A DNA stretch of 64,000 nt, taken from contig NZ_FXTC01000007.1 of NCBI RefSeq assembly GCF_900182655.1, positions 1 to 64,000 on the forward strand. Direction: 5' to 3'. A program made the translations under genes and the position numbers. Shown here piece after piece: positions 39,100 to 46,899 of this stretch. Numbering within the stretch: position 1 is the first letter of the stretch; every line of letters begins with the position of its first letter. The stretch comes from Chryseobacterium rhizoplanae (GTDB taxonomy: Bacteria; Bacteroidota; Bacteroidia; Flavobacteriales; Weeksellaceae). The notes under the pieces are model-generated. The model did no database searches and was not told where the DNA came from. It saw nothing but the letters and a program-made list of their open reading frames with translations.

Positions 39100-40626
39100 A
39101 TGGCAGACAAAGCACAATTTATTGAGGAACTCAACGCAAGATACACTCCAAAAGGAGAACATATTATATTAGGAAAAGGAATGCTGGATGGAGAAGTAGT
39201 TACAGAAGTGAATGTAACCATTCCCCTGAAAACAATTAACCGTCATGGCCTGATTGCCGGAGCCACGGGTACCGGTAAAACAAAGACATTGCAGGTGTTT
39301 GCAGAACAGCTTTCCCATGCGGGAATTCCATCTTTGGTTCTTGATATTAAAGGAGACTTCTCCGGGATTGCAGAAGCAGGCCAGATGAATCCTATCATTG
39401 AAGAAAGATATGCTAAAACACAGCTTCCTTATAATCCACAGGGTTTTCCGGTAGAACTGATGAGTATTTCCGGGGGTGAAGGAGTAAAATTGAGGGCTAC
39501 CGTTACAGAATTCGGACCTGTTTTACTAAGTAAAATCCTTGAACTTAATGATACTCAGCAAAGCATTATGTCTATTGTCTTCAAATACTGTGATGATAAA
39601 GGTCTTCCCTTGATTGACCTTAATGATTTGAAGAAAGTACTGCAGTATGTGACAGATAATGCACAGGGAAAAGCTGAGCTTGCAGCAAATTACGGATCCA
39701 TTGCGCCAGCATCTTTAGGAACAATTTTAAGATCTATAGTTGCTTTAGAACAACAGGGAGCAGCAGGTTTCTTTGGTGAATTAAGCTTTGATGTTCAGGA
39801 TTTATTGGAAACAAGAGACGGAAAAGGAGTTGTTAATATTTTAAGAGTATCTGATATTCAGAATAAGCCACAGCTTTTCTCAACGTTTATGCTTTCACTT
39901 TTTGCTGAAATTTATATGACGTTTCCGGAAGAAGGAGACAGCGGTAAACCAAAGCTGGTATTATTTATAGATGAGGCACACCTGATTTTTGACGAAGCTT
40001 CCAAAGCGCTTCTTTCACAGATTGAAACGATGGTAAAGCTGATTCGTTCCAAAGGAGTTGGGATCTATTTCATTACCCAGATTCCGGGAGATGTTCCTGA
40101 AAATGTGCTTTCTCAATTAGGATTAAAAATCCAGCATGCATTGAGAGGTTTTACAGCCAAAGATAAAAAAGAAATTTCCAAGGCTGTTGAAAACTATCCT
40201 ACCACAGAATACTACAATGCTTCCAGCCTGATCCAGAATTTAGGAATTGGGGAAGCATTTGTTACCGCTCTGGATGAAAAAGGAATACCTACCCCATTAG
40301 TGCATACCTATCTGATCTCTCCGGAATCAAGAATGGATGTTCTGAGTGAAGCGGAAATCTCTGATCTGACAGGTAAATCAGCAATGGTTGCAAAATACGA
40401 GCAGGCTATTGACAGAGAATCAGCTTACGAAATGCTGACCAACAGAATGGAACAGGCAGCACAAAATCCCACTCCTGCACAAAAAACAAGACCTGTGAAA
40501 GAAGAACCGGGAATGTTTGAACAGGTATTACAGAGTAAAGCCGGCCGTACTTTTACCAATACATTAATGAGAGAAGGAGCAAAAGCGATTCTCGGGATGT
40601 TCGGTTTAGGAGGCAGAAGAAGATAG
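39100..40626 (+). CDS. HerA-like ATPase, DUF853 family
   Basis: A 508-aa P-loop ATPase of the HerA/FtsK superfamily. Walker A is IAGATGTGKTKTLQVFA near residue 55, followed by LVLDIKGDFSGIA. Walker B is LVLFIDEAHLIFDEAS near 290, with the downstream Arg/Gln motif GVGIYFITQIPGDVPENVL. DUF853 proteins are about 500 aa and widespread in bacteria; unlike the archaeal-type HerA they are not normally linked with NurA, and the substrate (DNA or protein) is unsettled. No nuclease partner is adjacent, though an exonuclease-like gene follows 160 bases downstream. Confidence 0.92.
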   Translation: MADKAQFIEELNARYTPKGEHIILGKGMLDGEVVTEVNVTIPLKTINRHGLIAGATGTGKTKTLQVFAEQLSHAGIPSLVLDIKGDFSGIAEAGQMNPIIEERYAKTQLPYNPQGFPVELMSISGGEGVKLRATVTEFGPVLLSKILELNDTQQSIMSIVFKYCDDKGLPLIDLNDLKKVLQYVTDNAQGKAELAANYGSIAPASLGTILRSIVALEQQGAAGFFGELSFDVQDLLETRDGKGVVNILRVSDIQNKPQLFSTFMLSLFAEIYMTFPEEGDSGKPKLVLFIDEAHLIFDEASKALLSQIETMVKLIRSKGVGIYFITQIPGDVPENVLSQLGLKIQHALRGFTAKDKKEISKAVENYPTTEYYNASSLIQNLGIGEAFVTALDEKGIPTPLVHTYLISPESRMDVLSEAEISDLTGKSAMVAKYEQAIDRESAYEMLTNRMEQAAQNPTPAQKTRPVKEEPGMFEQVLQSKAGRTFTNTLMREGAKAILGMFGLGGRRR

Positions 40627-40786
40627 GTTGAGGGATAATAAAGGATGATCTGCTGGGTTTTGACATATTTTTTGTTATTTTAGCAGGTTATCTTTACTTA
40701 ATGGTGAGAAATAGAGCCTGATTTATTGGGGAATAAATCAGAGGTTTTAAATATGAATTATAAAAAAGCAGTTAACACACATTAGA

Positions 40787-42010
40787 ATGTATTCAATTAT
40801 AGATATAGAAAGTAATGGTGCAGGTTATAGAAATGAATGCATTATAGATATTGCCATCTACAGATATGATGGTCAGAAAATTACGGACCAGTTTATATCC
40901 CTTGTAAACCCTGAAAGTGATATTACTCCTTTTGTACAGAAACTGACCAGTATTACCCCAAAAATGGTCAAGACAGCTCCGAAATTTCACGAAATTGCCA
41001 AAAGAGTCATTGAAATTACTCAGAATACAACCTTGGTAGGGCACAATATCGATTTTGATTACAGAATGCTTCGCCAGTCTTTCAAAAGGCTTGGGTATGA
41101 CTTCAAAATCAATACTTTAGATACTATTCCTTTAGCGAAGAAACTGATTCCTGATGAGGTAAGTTATTCGTTGGGAAAGTTGGTGAAATCTCTGGGAATT
41201 CCCTTGACCAATCACCACAGGGCTGAAGGAGATGCAAGAGCTACGCTGGAGCTTTTTAAACTCCTGATTTCAAAAGATACTGAAAACGAAATCATTCAGA
41301 AGCAGCACGATGAATCTAATGCAAAAACCTATATCAATAAGATCAAAGAACTTACTCAGGATCTTCCTAATGATAAAGGCTTTGTGTATTTTCAGGATGA
41401 AGCAGGCCGTATTATTTTCTCGGATTATGTTCAGGATATCAACAAGTTTTCCAAAAAGGTTTTTAATTCCAAATCGAAGAAATGGGAGAATATTCAAAAA
41501 GAGGTTGAGCAGATTAATTTTGAACTTACAGGAACAGATATTATTGCAAAGCTGATTTTGAATTCCAAGAATATTAAAAAGAAAGAAGTATTGCCTTTCG
41601 GGCTTTATTTCAGGAATAATAAATATGTTGTTGAAAAAAACACACTCAATAAAACAGAAAAACCGGGCTTAAAATTCAGGTCATTTACCCAGGGAACAAA
41701 AGCGGTTCAGTTTATTGGTTTGCAGGAGGAGTTTAATGATTATACAGCGTTGAAGCAGAAAATTGAATTCAGAAAAAGAAATGAACTGTGGCTGGGGCCG
41801 GGAAGAAAATTGGGTGAAAAATTATTTTTAATCATCGAAAACGGAAAAGTGATTTCATTTGGTTTTTATGAGCTGTTTACGCAGATTCAGACTCTCAGTA
41901 AGCTGGCTAAATTAAAAATTGATCTTCCGTTATCTTCTGCGGATTTGAATAATGAATTGCAGCTGGCACTGCTTCGAGGCGACTTCGAGACGCTGCCGTT
42001 GCCAAAATAA
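40787..42010 (+). CDS. DnaQ-like 3'-5' exonuclease with degenerate UvrC-like C-terminus
   Basis: A 407-aa protein. Residues 1-170 form a DEDDh exonuclease: YSIIDIESNG (Asp-Glu), VGHNIDFDYRMLRQSF (Asp) and HHRAEGDARATLELF (His and Asp). The C-terminal part begins LPNDKGFVYFQDEAGRIIFSDYVQDINKF, which aligns by eye with the GIY-YIG start of UvrC and Cho (LPxxPGVYxFxDxxGxxxYVGKAxNL) but has lost the second Tyr, the Gly-Lys and the Arg. It therefore looks like a DNA-binding relic. DEDDh/GIY-YIG fusions with intact nuclease sites exist in other bacteria. Probable DNA repair or processing role. Confidence 0.83.
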   Translation: MYSIIDIESNGAGYRNECIIDIAIYRYDGQKITDQFISLVNPESDITPFVQKLTSITPKMVKTAPKFHEIAKRVIEITQNTTLVGHNIDFDYRMLRQSFKRLGYDFKINTLDTIPLAKKLIPDEVSYSLGKLVKSLGIPLTNHHRAEGDARATLELFKLLISKDTENEIIQKQHDESNAKTYINKIKELTQDLPNDKGFVYFQDEAGRIIFSDYVQDINKFSKKVFNSKSKKWENIQKEVEQINFELTGTDIIAKLILNSKNIKKKEVLPFGLYFRNNKYVVEKNTLNKTEKPGLKFRSFTQGTKAVQFIGLQEEFNDYTALKQKIEFRKRNELWLGPGRKLGEKLFLIIENGKVISFGFYELFTQIQTLSKLAKLKIDLPLSSADLNNELQLALLRGDFETLPLPK

Positions 42011-42090
42011 CAGAGAAATTTAAGCTTTACCCATTTTATCGGAAAGAAGCTGCATTTCAAATCAATTTTCATAAAATAAAAAATAAGTAG

Positions 42091-42098
42091 TATTTTTG
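42091..42098 (+). promoter_or_regulatory. -7 promoter element of the lysA leader
   Basis: TATTTTTG fully matches TAnnTTTG. Predicted +1 is near 42102, 16 bases before the leader peptide start and 170 bases before lysA. Confidence 0.65.
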
Positions 42099-42117
42099 CA
42101 AAAAATAAATAGTAGCA

Positions 42118-42189
42118 ATGCAAAATTTTAAACAAATAAAAACTGGAAAAAAGGGAGCTGTAAAGTTCTCTAAGGTTTGGAATATTTAA
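42118..42189 (+). CDS. Lys-rich leader peptide of lysA
   Basis: A 23-codon ORF that starts MQNFKQIKTG and ends KFSKVWNI. It contains six Lys (codons 5, 8, 11, 12, 16, 19), about a quarter of the peptide, and one Trp. It is the only ORF between the promoter and lysA. Its stop codon (42187-42189) overlaps the first arm of a predicted antiterminator. The arrangement is that of a classical attenuator leader peptide, in which slow decoding of Lys codons would permit lysA transcription. Lys is a frequent residue in AT-rich genomes, so codon enrichment alone is not decisive. Confidence 0.65.
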   Translation: MQNFKQIKTGKKGAVKFSKVWNI

Positions 42190-42236
42190 AAGAGTTGTCT
42201 TGCATAAAAAATAATCAATGTGGCAGACTCTTTTTT
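42188..42236 (+). promoter_or_regulatory. predicted antiterminator of lysA
   Basis: AAAAGAG (42188-42194) pairs with CTTTTTT (42230-42236), and GTCTTGC (42197-42203, one bulged T) with GCAGAC (42223-42228). This structure uses up the left arm of the terminator at 42222-42227, so the two exclude each other. A ribosome standing on the leader stop codon would cover 42188-42203 and prevent it. Confidence 0.6.
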
Positions 42237-42256
42237 CGAAGGATCTGCCTTTTTTT
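42222..42256 (+). terminator. attenuator terminator in front of lysA
   Basis: GGCAGA (42222-42227) pairs with TCTGCC (42244-42249); CTT/AAG extend the stem beyond one mismatch and one wobble; seven T residues follow (42250-42256). It lies 16 bases before the lysA ATG and after a promoter that serves no other gene, so it must be conditional. Confidence 0.8.
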
Positions 42257-42272
42257 ATGTTAAAATGAAATT

Positions 42273-43475
42273 ATGAATTCAAAAGAATTACTAAAGATTG
42301 CCAATGAGTTTGGCACACCGGTGTATGTTTATGATGCGGAGTCCATCAAAGTTCAATACGAAAAACTTACGTCTTCTTTTTTAAAACATACAAAGTTCTT
42401 CTATGCAGCGAAGGCATTGACGAATATCAATATCCTTAAGTATGTCAAGAACCTGGGTGCTTCTTTGGATTGTGTATCTATTAATGAAGTTAAACTTGGA
42501 TTAAAAGCAGGATTTTCAAAAGAGAAAATATTGTTTACTCCAAATTGTGTTGACTTGGCTGAAATAGAGGAAGCAATGACTTTTGGTGTTCATATAAACA
42601 TTGATAACATTTCTATTCTTGAGCAATTCGGGAACAAGTATGGAAATACCTATCCCATTTTAGTAAGAATCAACCCGCATATTTTTGCCGGAGGGAACTA
42701 TAAAATTTCAACAGGGCATATTGATAGTAAATTCGGGATTTCCATTCACCAGGTTCGTCACATCGAAAGAGTGATGAAAAGTACAAACCTGAATGTGGAA
42801 GGACTTCATATGCACACAGGAAGTGAGATCAAAGATCCGGATGTATTTCTGCAGGCTTTGGAAATCATGTTAGAGCTTTCTGAGCATTTCCCGAACCTGA
42901 AATATCTGGATATGGGAAGTGGTTTCAAAATCCCTTATCAGGATAGTGAGGAAGAAACTGATGTAAGAACATTAGGAAAAAAAGTAGAAAAAGTAATTTC
43001 TGAATTTTCAAAATCTACAGGAAAAAAATTCGAGCTATGGTTTGAACCAGGGAAATTTTTAGTTGGTAAAAGCGGATATTTATTGGTAAAAGCTAATGTG
43101 ATCAAGCAGACAACGGCTACTGTTTTTGTGGGAGTGAATTCCGGATTCAACCACCTTATCCGTCCAATGTTCTACGATTCTTACCACATGATTGAAAACT
43201 TATCCAATCCAAAAGGAGCAGAAAGAATTTATACTGTAGTAGGAAATATCTGTGAAACAGATACTTTCGCATGGGATAGAAAACTGAATGAAGTAAGAGA
43301 AGGAGATATTCTTGCCTTCCATAATGCAGGAGCTTATGGTTTTGAAATGAGTTCAAACTTCAACTCAAGATTAAAACCTGCAGAAGTGTTATTCCTGGAT
43401 GGGAAAGCCCACCTTATCCGTAAAAGAGATGAATTTGAAGACTTACTGAGAAATCAGATCGAAGTTGTGATGTAA
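42273..43475 (+). CDS. lysA: diaminopimelate decarboxylase
   Basis: A 400-aa fold-type III PLP enzyme that decarboxylates meso-diaminopimelate to L-lysine, the last step of the pathway. Visible are KFFYAAKALTN (PLP Lys), the HMHTGSEI stretch, MGSGFKIPY (phosphate-binding Gly loop), WFEPGKFLVG, VGNICETDTF with the substrate-contacting Cys, and GAYGFEMSSNFNSR. Length is typical. It is a single-gene unit with a terminator after it. The upstream Lys-rich leader ORF and overlapping terminator/antiterminator suggest control by lysine supply. Confidence 0.95.
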   Translation: MNSKELLKIANEFGTPVYVYDAESIKVQYEKLTSSFLKHTKFFYAAKALTNINILKYVKNLGASLDCVSINEVKLGLKAGFSKEKILFTPNCVDLAEIEEAMTFGVHINIDNISILEQFGNKYGNTYPILVRINPHIFAGGNYKISTGHIDSKFGISIHQVRHIERVMKSTNLNVEGLHMHTGSEIKDPDVFLQALEIMLELSEHFPNLKYLDMGSGFKIPYQDSEEETDVRTLGKKVEKVISEFSKSTGKKFELWFEPGKFLVGKSGYLLVKANVIKQTTATVFVGVNSGFNHLIRPMFYDSYHMIENLSNPKGAERIYTVVGNICETDTFAWDRKLNEVREGDILAFHNAGAYGFEMSSNFNSRLKPAEVLFLDGKAHLIRKRDEFEDLLRNQIEVVM

Positions 43476-43496
43476 ACTCAGACGATAATATATGAG

Positions 43497-43524
43497 CAGC
43501 CGCCTTTTTAGGTGGCTGTTTTTG
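43497..43524 (+). terminator. terminator of lysA
   Basis: CAGCCGCCT (43497-43505) pairs with AGGTGGCTG (43510-43518) with one wobble, followed by five T residues and a T-rich stretch. Confidence 0.92.
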
Positions 43525-43667
43525 TTTTGAGATTAATACGTTTGGTTATTATTGATGTACTAGGCCTCATGAATTTCTAAAACTTATGGGCTTAAATAGT
43601 AAAAAACTCAAAGTTAAATTACAAATTTTTAACATTGAAGCCGGGTGAAAGTTCCAATTTTATTAGC

Positions 43668-43675
43668 TAAATTTG
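43668..43675 (+). promoter_or_regulatory. candidate -7 promoter element of poxB
   Basis: TAAATTTG fully matches TAnnTTTG and lies 73 bases before the poxB start, leaving a leader of about 69 bases with no structure I can recognise. Confidence 0.45.
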
Positions 43676-43747
43676 ATAGACATAGGAAGGTTTTTCTTTC
43701 TGTCAAATACTATTTTCATCAAAAAATAACTACCAAAACAAATAATT

Positions 43748-45481
43748 ATGGCAAAAAATATTGCAGAGCAGATTGTTGAAATGCTCGAAAATGCCAATGT
43801 GAAAAGAATTTATGCAGTAACCGGTGACAGTCTCAACCATCTGAATATTGCCGTCAAAAAAAGCAGCATCCAATGGATCCATGTAAGACACGAGGAAGTG
43901 GGAGCTTATGCAGCTGCTGCAGAGGCAGAATTAGATGGCTTGGCAGTGTGTGCAGGAAGTTGCGGCCCGGGACACGTTCACCTTATCAATGGAGTATATG
44001 AAGCGCACAGATCCCATGTTCCTATGCTGGTGATTGCCTCCACGATTCCCAGTGATGAAATGGGAATGGATTACTTTCAGGAAACCAATACAATAAAACT
44101 GTTTGATGACTGTAGCTATTATAACCAAATGATTACACGTCCAGAACAGGTGCAGAGAACCGTTCAGACGGCCATTCAACATGCAATTTCGAAAAAAGGA
44201 GTTGCGGTGATAGGTCTTCCGGGAGATGTTTCCGAACTGGATGCAGAAGAAGGATCTACTTCTACCCAAATTTTTAAAACCAATCCTGTTATAAGACCCT
44301 CTGATGATGAATTGAAGAAACTGGCAACATTAGTCAATGGAAGCAAAAAAGTAACATTATACTGCGGAGTAGGAGCGGGTGAAGCAAGTGCAGAAGTTAT
44401 AGAGTTGTCTAAACTTTTAAAAGCACCTGTAGGATATTCATTCCGGGGAAAAATGGCCATTCAGCCTAATAATCCTAATGAAGTGGGGCTGACCGGGCTG
44501 CTGGGATTTCCTTCAGCGTATCACGCAATGCACGAAGCAGATCTGGTTCTTCTTTTAGGAACCGATTTTCCGTACCAGAAATTTATGCCGGTAAAAAATA
44601 AAATTGTACAGATCGATGAAAGTCCGGAAAGATTGGGAAGAAGAGCAAAGCTGGAATTAGGCCTTGCAGGAGACATCAAAGAAACGATAAAAGCATTGCT
44701 CCCTTTATTAGAAGAAAAAACAGATGTGCACTTTCTGAATGAGCAGCTTGCGTTTTATGATAAAGTAAAAGAAAGTCAGTTGGAGTATGTAAAAGATTTT
44801 GGAAAAGAAAATGCCATCCAACCGGAATATGTGGCCCATACTTTAGATAAGCTTGCCAAAAGGGATGCTATTTTTACTGTTGATACCGGAATGTGCTGTG
44901 TTTGGGGAGCCCGGTTTATTACAGGAACAGGAGAAAGGAAAATGCTTGGTTCATTTAATCATGGATCAATGGCCAATGCAATGCCAATGGCAATCGGAGC
45001 TGCTTTAGCCCATCCTGAAAAAGAGGTTATTGCCATGTGTGGAGATGGAGGATTATCTATGTTATTGGGAGATATGGCGACTATTTTTCAGTATAAATTA
45101 CCGATAAAACTGATTGTTTTCAACAACCGAACGCTGGGAATGGTAAAGCTTGAAATGGAAGTCGGCGGAATGCCCGATAATGAAACAGATATGATCAATC
45201 CCGACTTTGCAATGGTAGCACACGCAATGGGATATCCAGGTAAGAATGTACACCTTCCCGAAGAAGTGGAAAGCGCGATCAAAGAATGCTTAGATCACAA
45301 CGGACCTTATCTTCTGAATATCTTTACTAACCCCAATGCACTGGCTCTTCCTCCTAAAATTGAATTTGATCAGATCATGGGAATGACCAAATCTATGGCT
45401 CAACTGATGCTTGGCGGTAAAATGGATGAGGTTTTTGAAACCGTAAAAAGCAATTATAAACACATCAAAGGCCTGCTGTAG
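43748..45481 (+). CDS. poxB: pyruvate dehydrogenase (quinone) / pyruvate oxidase
   Basis: A 577-aa ThDP- and FAD-dependent enzyme that oxidises pyruvate to acetate and CO2, passing electrons to the membrane quinone. It follows E. coli PoxB from end to end: VKRIYAVTGDSLNHL, HVRHEEVGAYAAAAEAEL (ThDP Glu), VCAGSCGPGHVHLINGVYEAHR, YFQETN, GLTGLLGFPSAYHAM, GSFNHGSMANAMPMAIGA, and the ThDP/Mg motif GDGGLSMLLGDM to NNRTLG. A short C-terminal helix (MDEVFETVKSNYKHI) corresponds to the lipid-binding tail of PoxB. Menaquinone would be the acceptor here. Confidence 0.93.
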   Translation: MAKNIAEQIVEMLENANVKRIYAVTGDSLNHLNIAVKKSSIQWIHVRHEEVGAYAAAAEAELDGLAVCAGSCGPGHVHLINGVYEAHRSHVPMLVIASTIPSDEMGMDYFQETNTIKLFDDCSYYNQMITRPEQVQRTVQTAIQHAISKKGVAVIGLPGDVSELDAEEGSTSTQIFKTNPVIRPSDDELKKLATLVNGSKKVTLYCGVGAGEASAEVIELSKLLKAPVGYSFRGKMAIQPNNPNEVGLTGLLGFPSAYHAMHEADLVLLLGTDFPYQKFMPVKNKIVQIDESPERLGRRAKLELGLAGDIKETIKALLPLLEEKTDVHFLNEQLAFYDKVKESQLEYVKDFGKENAIQPEYVAHTLDKLAKRDAIFTVDTGMCCVWGARFITGTGERKMLGSFNHGSMANAMPMAIGAALAHPEKEVIAMCGDGGLSMLLGDMATIFQYKLPIKLIVFNNRTLGMVKLEMEVGGMPDNETDMINPDFAMVAHAMGYPGKNVHLPEEVESAIKECLDHNGPYLLNIFTNPNALALPPKIEFDQIMGMTKSMAQLMLGGKMDEVFETVKSNYKHIKGLL

Positions 45482-45582
45482 GAAGAAATAAATAATCGGA
45501 AAGTTCTCTGAAATTCAGAATCTATATATAAAACTTCATGCTTTGCGTGAAGTTTTTCTTTTTTATAAATGGGCTAAATATT

Positions 45583-45590
45583 TACCTTTG
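45583..45590 (+). promoter_or_regulatory. -7 promoter element of the 45610 gene
   Basis: TACCTTTG fully matches TAnnTTTG and excludes any start before about 45594, supporting ATG 45610. Confidence 0.6.
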
Positions 45591-45609
45591 CTTATTATTA
45601 AACAAAATT

Positions 45610-46092
45610 ATGAGAACAGTACTTTTATTTTTGGCTTTGTGTGCAGTGAATTTTTCATTTGCACAAGATCAGGAAGAACGAGATGATTCCTTCATAAGAG
45701 ATAATAATAAAACCCTTTTAAAAATAGATATTAAAGAACCTTTTATGCAGGTTGCTGTGAAATGTAATGATTTTAAACCGGCAGCTTATGAAGGTGGGGT
45801 TGCGGCTTACAAAGACATCTTGAACAAGTATATGTATGCTTATCTGAATTCGGATTTCTATGCGCTGACAGGAGACTTTACATTTACTTTAGTACTTGAT
45901 GCCAAAGGAAAAGTTGTAGATGTGAAAGGAATGCCTAAAGTACAGAACAGCGAAGTTTTTTTTGATGACATGCAGTATGTCGTAAGAAGAATAAAGAAAA
46001 ACTGGACACCGGCGTCTTGCGGCGGACAGCCTGTAGCTTCACAGATTAAAGTTAAAATGAACTTCTCTTCAATGTCAGCAGATATCGATTAA
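45610..46092 (+). CDS. exported protein with TonB-C-like domain
   Basis: A 160-aa protein, signal peptide MRTVLLFLALCAVNFSFAQ. The mature part has FKPAAYEGGVAAYKDILNKYM near 55 and a C-terminal section TFTLVLDAKGKVVDVKGMP to NWTPASCGGQPVASQIKVKMNF, which follows the alpha-beta pattern of TonB C-terminal domains (strand, VxxV, W-x-P, G-x-P, strand). There is no membrane anchor or Pro-rich linker, so it is not a working TonB. It is paired with a longer relative 17 bases downstream. Function unknown. Confidence 0.78.
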   Translation: MRTVLLFLALCAVNFSFAQDQEERDDSFIRDNNKTLLKIDIKEPFMQVAVKCNDFKPAAYEGGVAAYKDILNKYMYAYLNSDFYALTGDFTFTLVLDAKGKVVDVKGMPKVQNSEVFFDDMQYVVRRIKKNWTPASCGGQPVASQIKVKMNFSSMSADID

Positions 46093-46109
46093 ATAATTTA
46101 AACACAATA

Positions 46110-46799
46110 ATGAAAAAGACTTTTTTTATGTTTTTTCTGGCTTTCGTATCTCTGTATAAAGCGCAGACATTTGATCTTCTTCAGGGAGATATGAACCCTT
46201 ATAAAGGAGGTGCTGTCCAGTTTTATAAAGATTTGAATACAGTTCTGATTGAAAGTCATTCAGAGCATTGCAATAACAGAAGGTCTGAAATGTTTCTGGC
46301 TGAACTTGAAATCGAAAAGGGACATGCTAAAATCATTAATAAAACACTTTCTGATAATTGCCCTACCACCGTATTTGTAAAGGCTCTCGATGAAATAAAT
46401 AAACTGAAAAAATGGAAAAAAGGTGCGGATGTACAGAAATATGTTTCCATCATATTTTATCCGATCGATTATTTTGACAACTTTAAAGAAAATTATACCA
46501 CGCAGGGCTTAAAAAAATCTGCTGAATTTCCAGGAGGAATGGGAGAATTCAGAAACCGTCTGCTCATTAATCTGAAAAACCAGAACATCAGAAATGCTGA
46601 TGGAGTAACAGCTGAAATACGATTTAAAGTTAATCAGGAAGGTGTTTTACAAGATATTATAATACAACCTGATGATTTACAGGATGATATTAAAAACAAG
46701 GTAATGAAAGCTGTAGGGCAAATTACCGAAAAATGGCAACCGGAATCTTTCCGCGGCGTTCCGATAACATCCAGTTACGTGATGCGTGTAACTTTATAA
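46110..46799 (+). CDS. exported protein with TonB-C-like domain
   Basis: A 229-aa protein, signal peptide MKKTFFMFFLAFVSLYKAQ. Two regions resemble each other weakly; the C-terminal one has AEFPGGMGEFRNRLLINLKNQNI, the typical FPGG opening of Bacteroidota TonB-C-type domains, then AEIRFKVNQEGVLQDI and EKWQPESFRGVPITSSYVMRVTL. It shares this layout with the preceding gene, from which it may derive by duplication. No membrane anchor is seen. Function unknown; probably co-transcribed with 45610. Confidence 0.78.
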   Translation: MKKTFFMFFLAFVSLYKAQTFDLLQGDMNPYKGGAVQFYKDLNTVLIESHSEHCNNRRSEMFLAELEIEKGHAKIINKTLSDNCPTTVFVKALDEINKLKKWKKGADVQKYVSIIFYPIDYFDNFKENYTTQGLKKSAEFPGGMGEFRNRLLINLKNQNIRNADGVTAEIRFKVNQEGVLQDIIIQPDDLQDDIKNKVMKAVGQITEKWQPESFRGVPITSSYVMRVTL

Positions 46800-46842
46800 T
46801 TTTGTTACAATAATAGCGCTGACATTCTGTCACAATATTTTG

Positions 46843-46850
46843 TATCTTTG
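46843..46850 (+). promoter_or_regulatory. -7 promoter element of miaB
   Basis: TATCTTTG fully matches TAnnTTTG; predicted +1 near 46854, 46 bases before the GTG start. Confidence 0.6.
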
Positions 46851-46899
46851 CAAACTTATTTGTTCGTAATTTAAAATTGCGAACCTTAAATTGATTATC

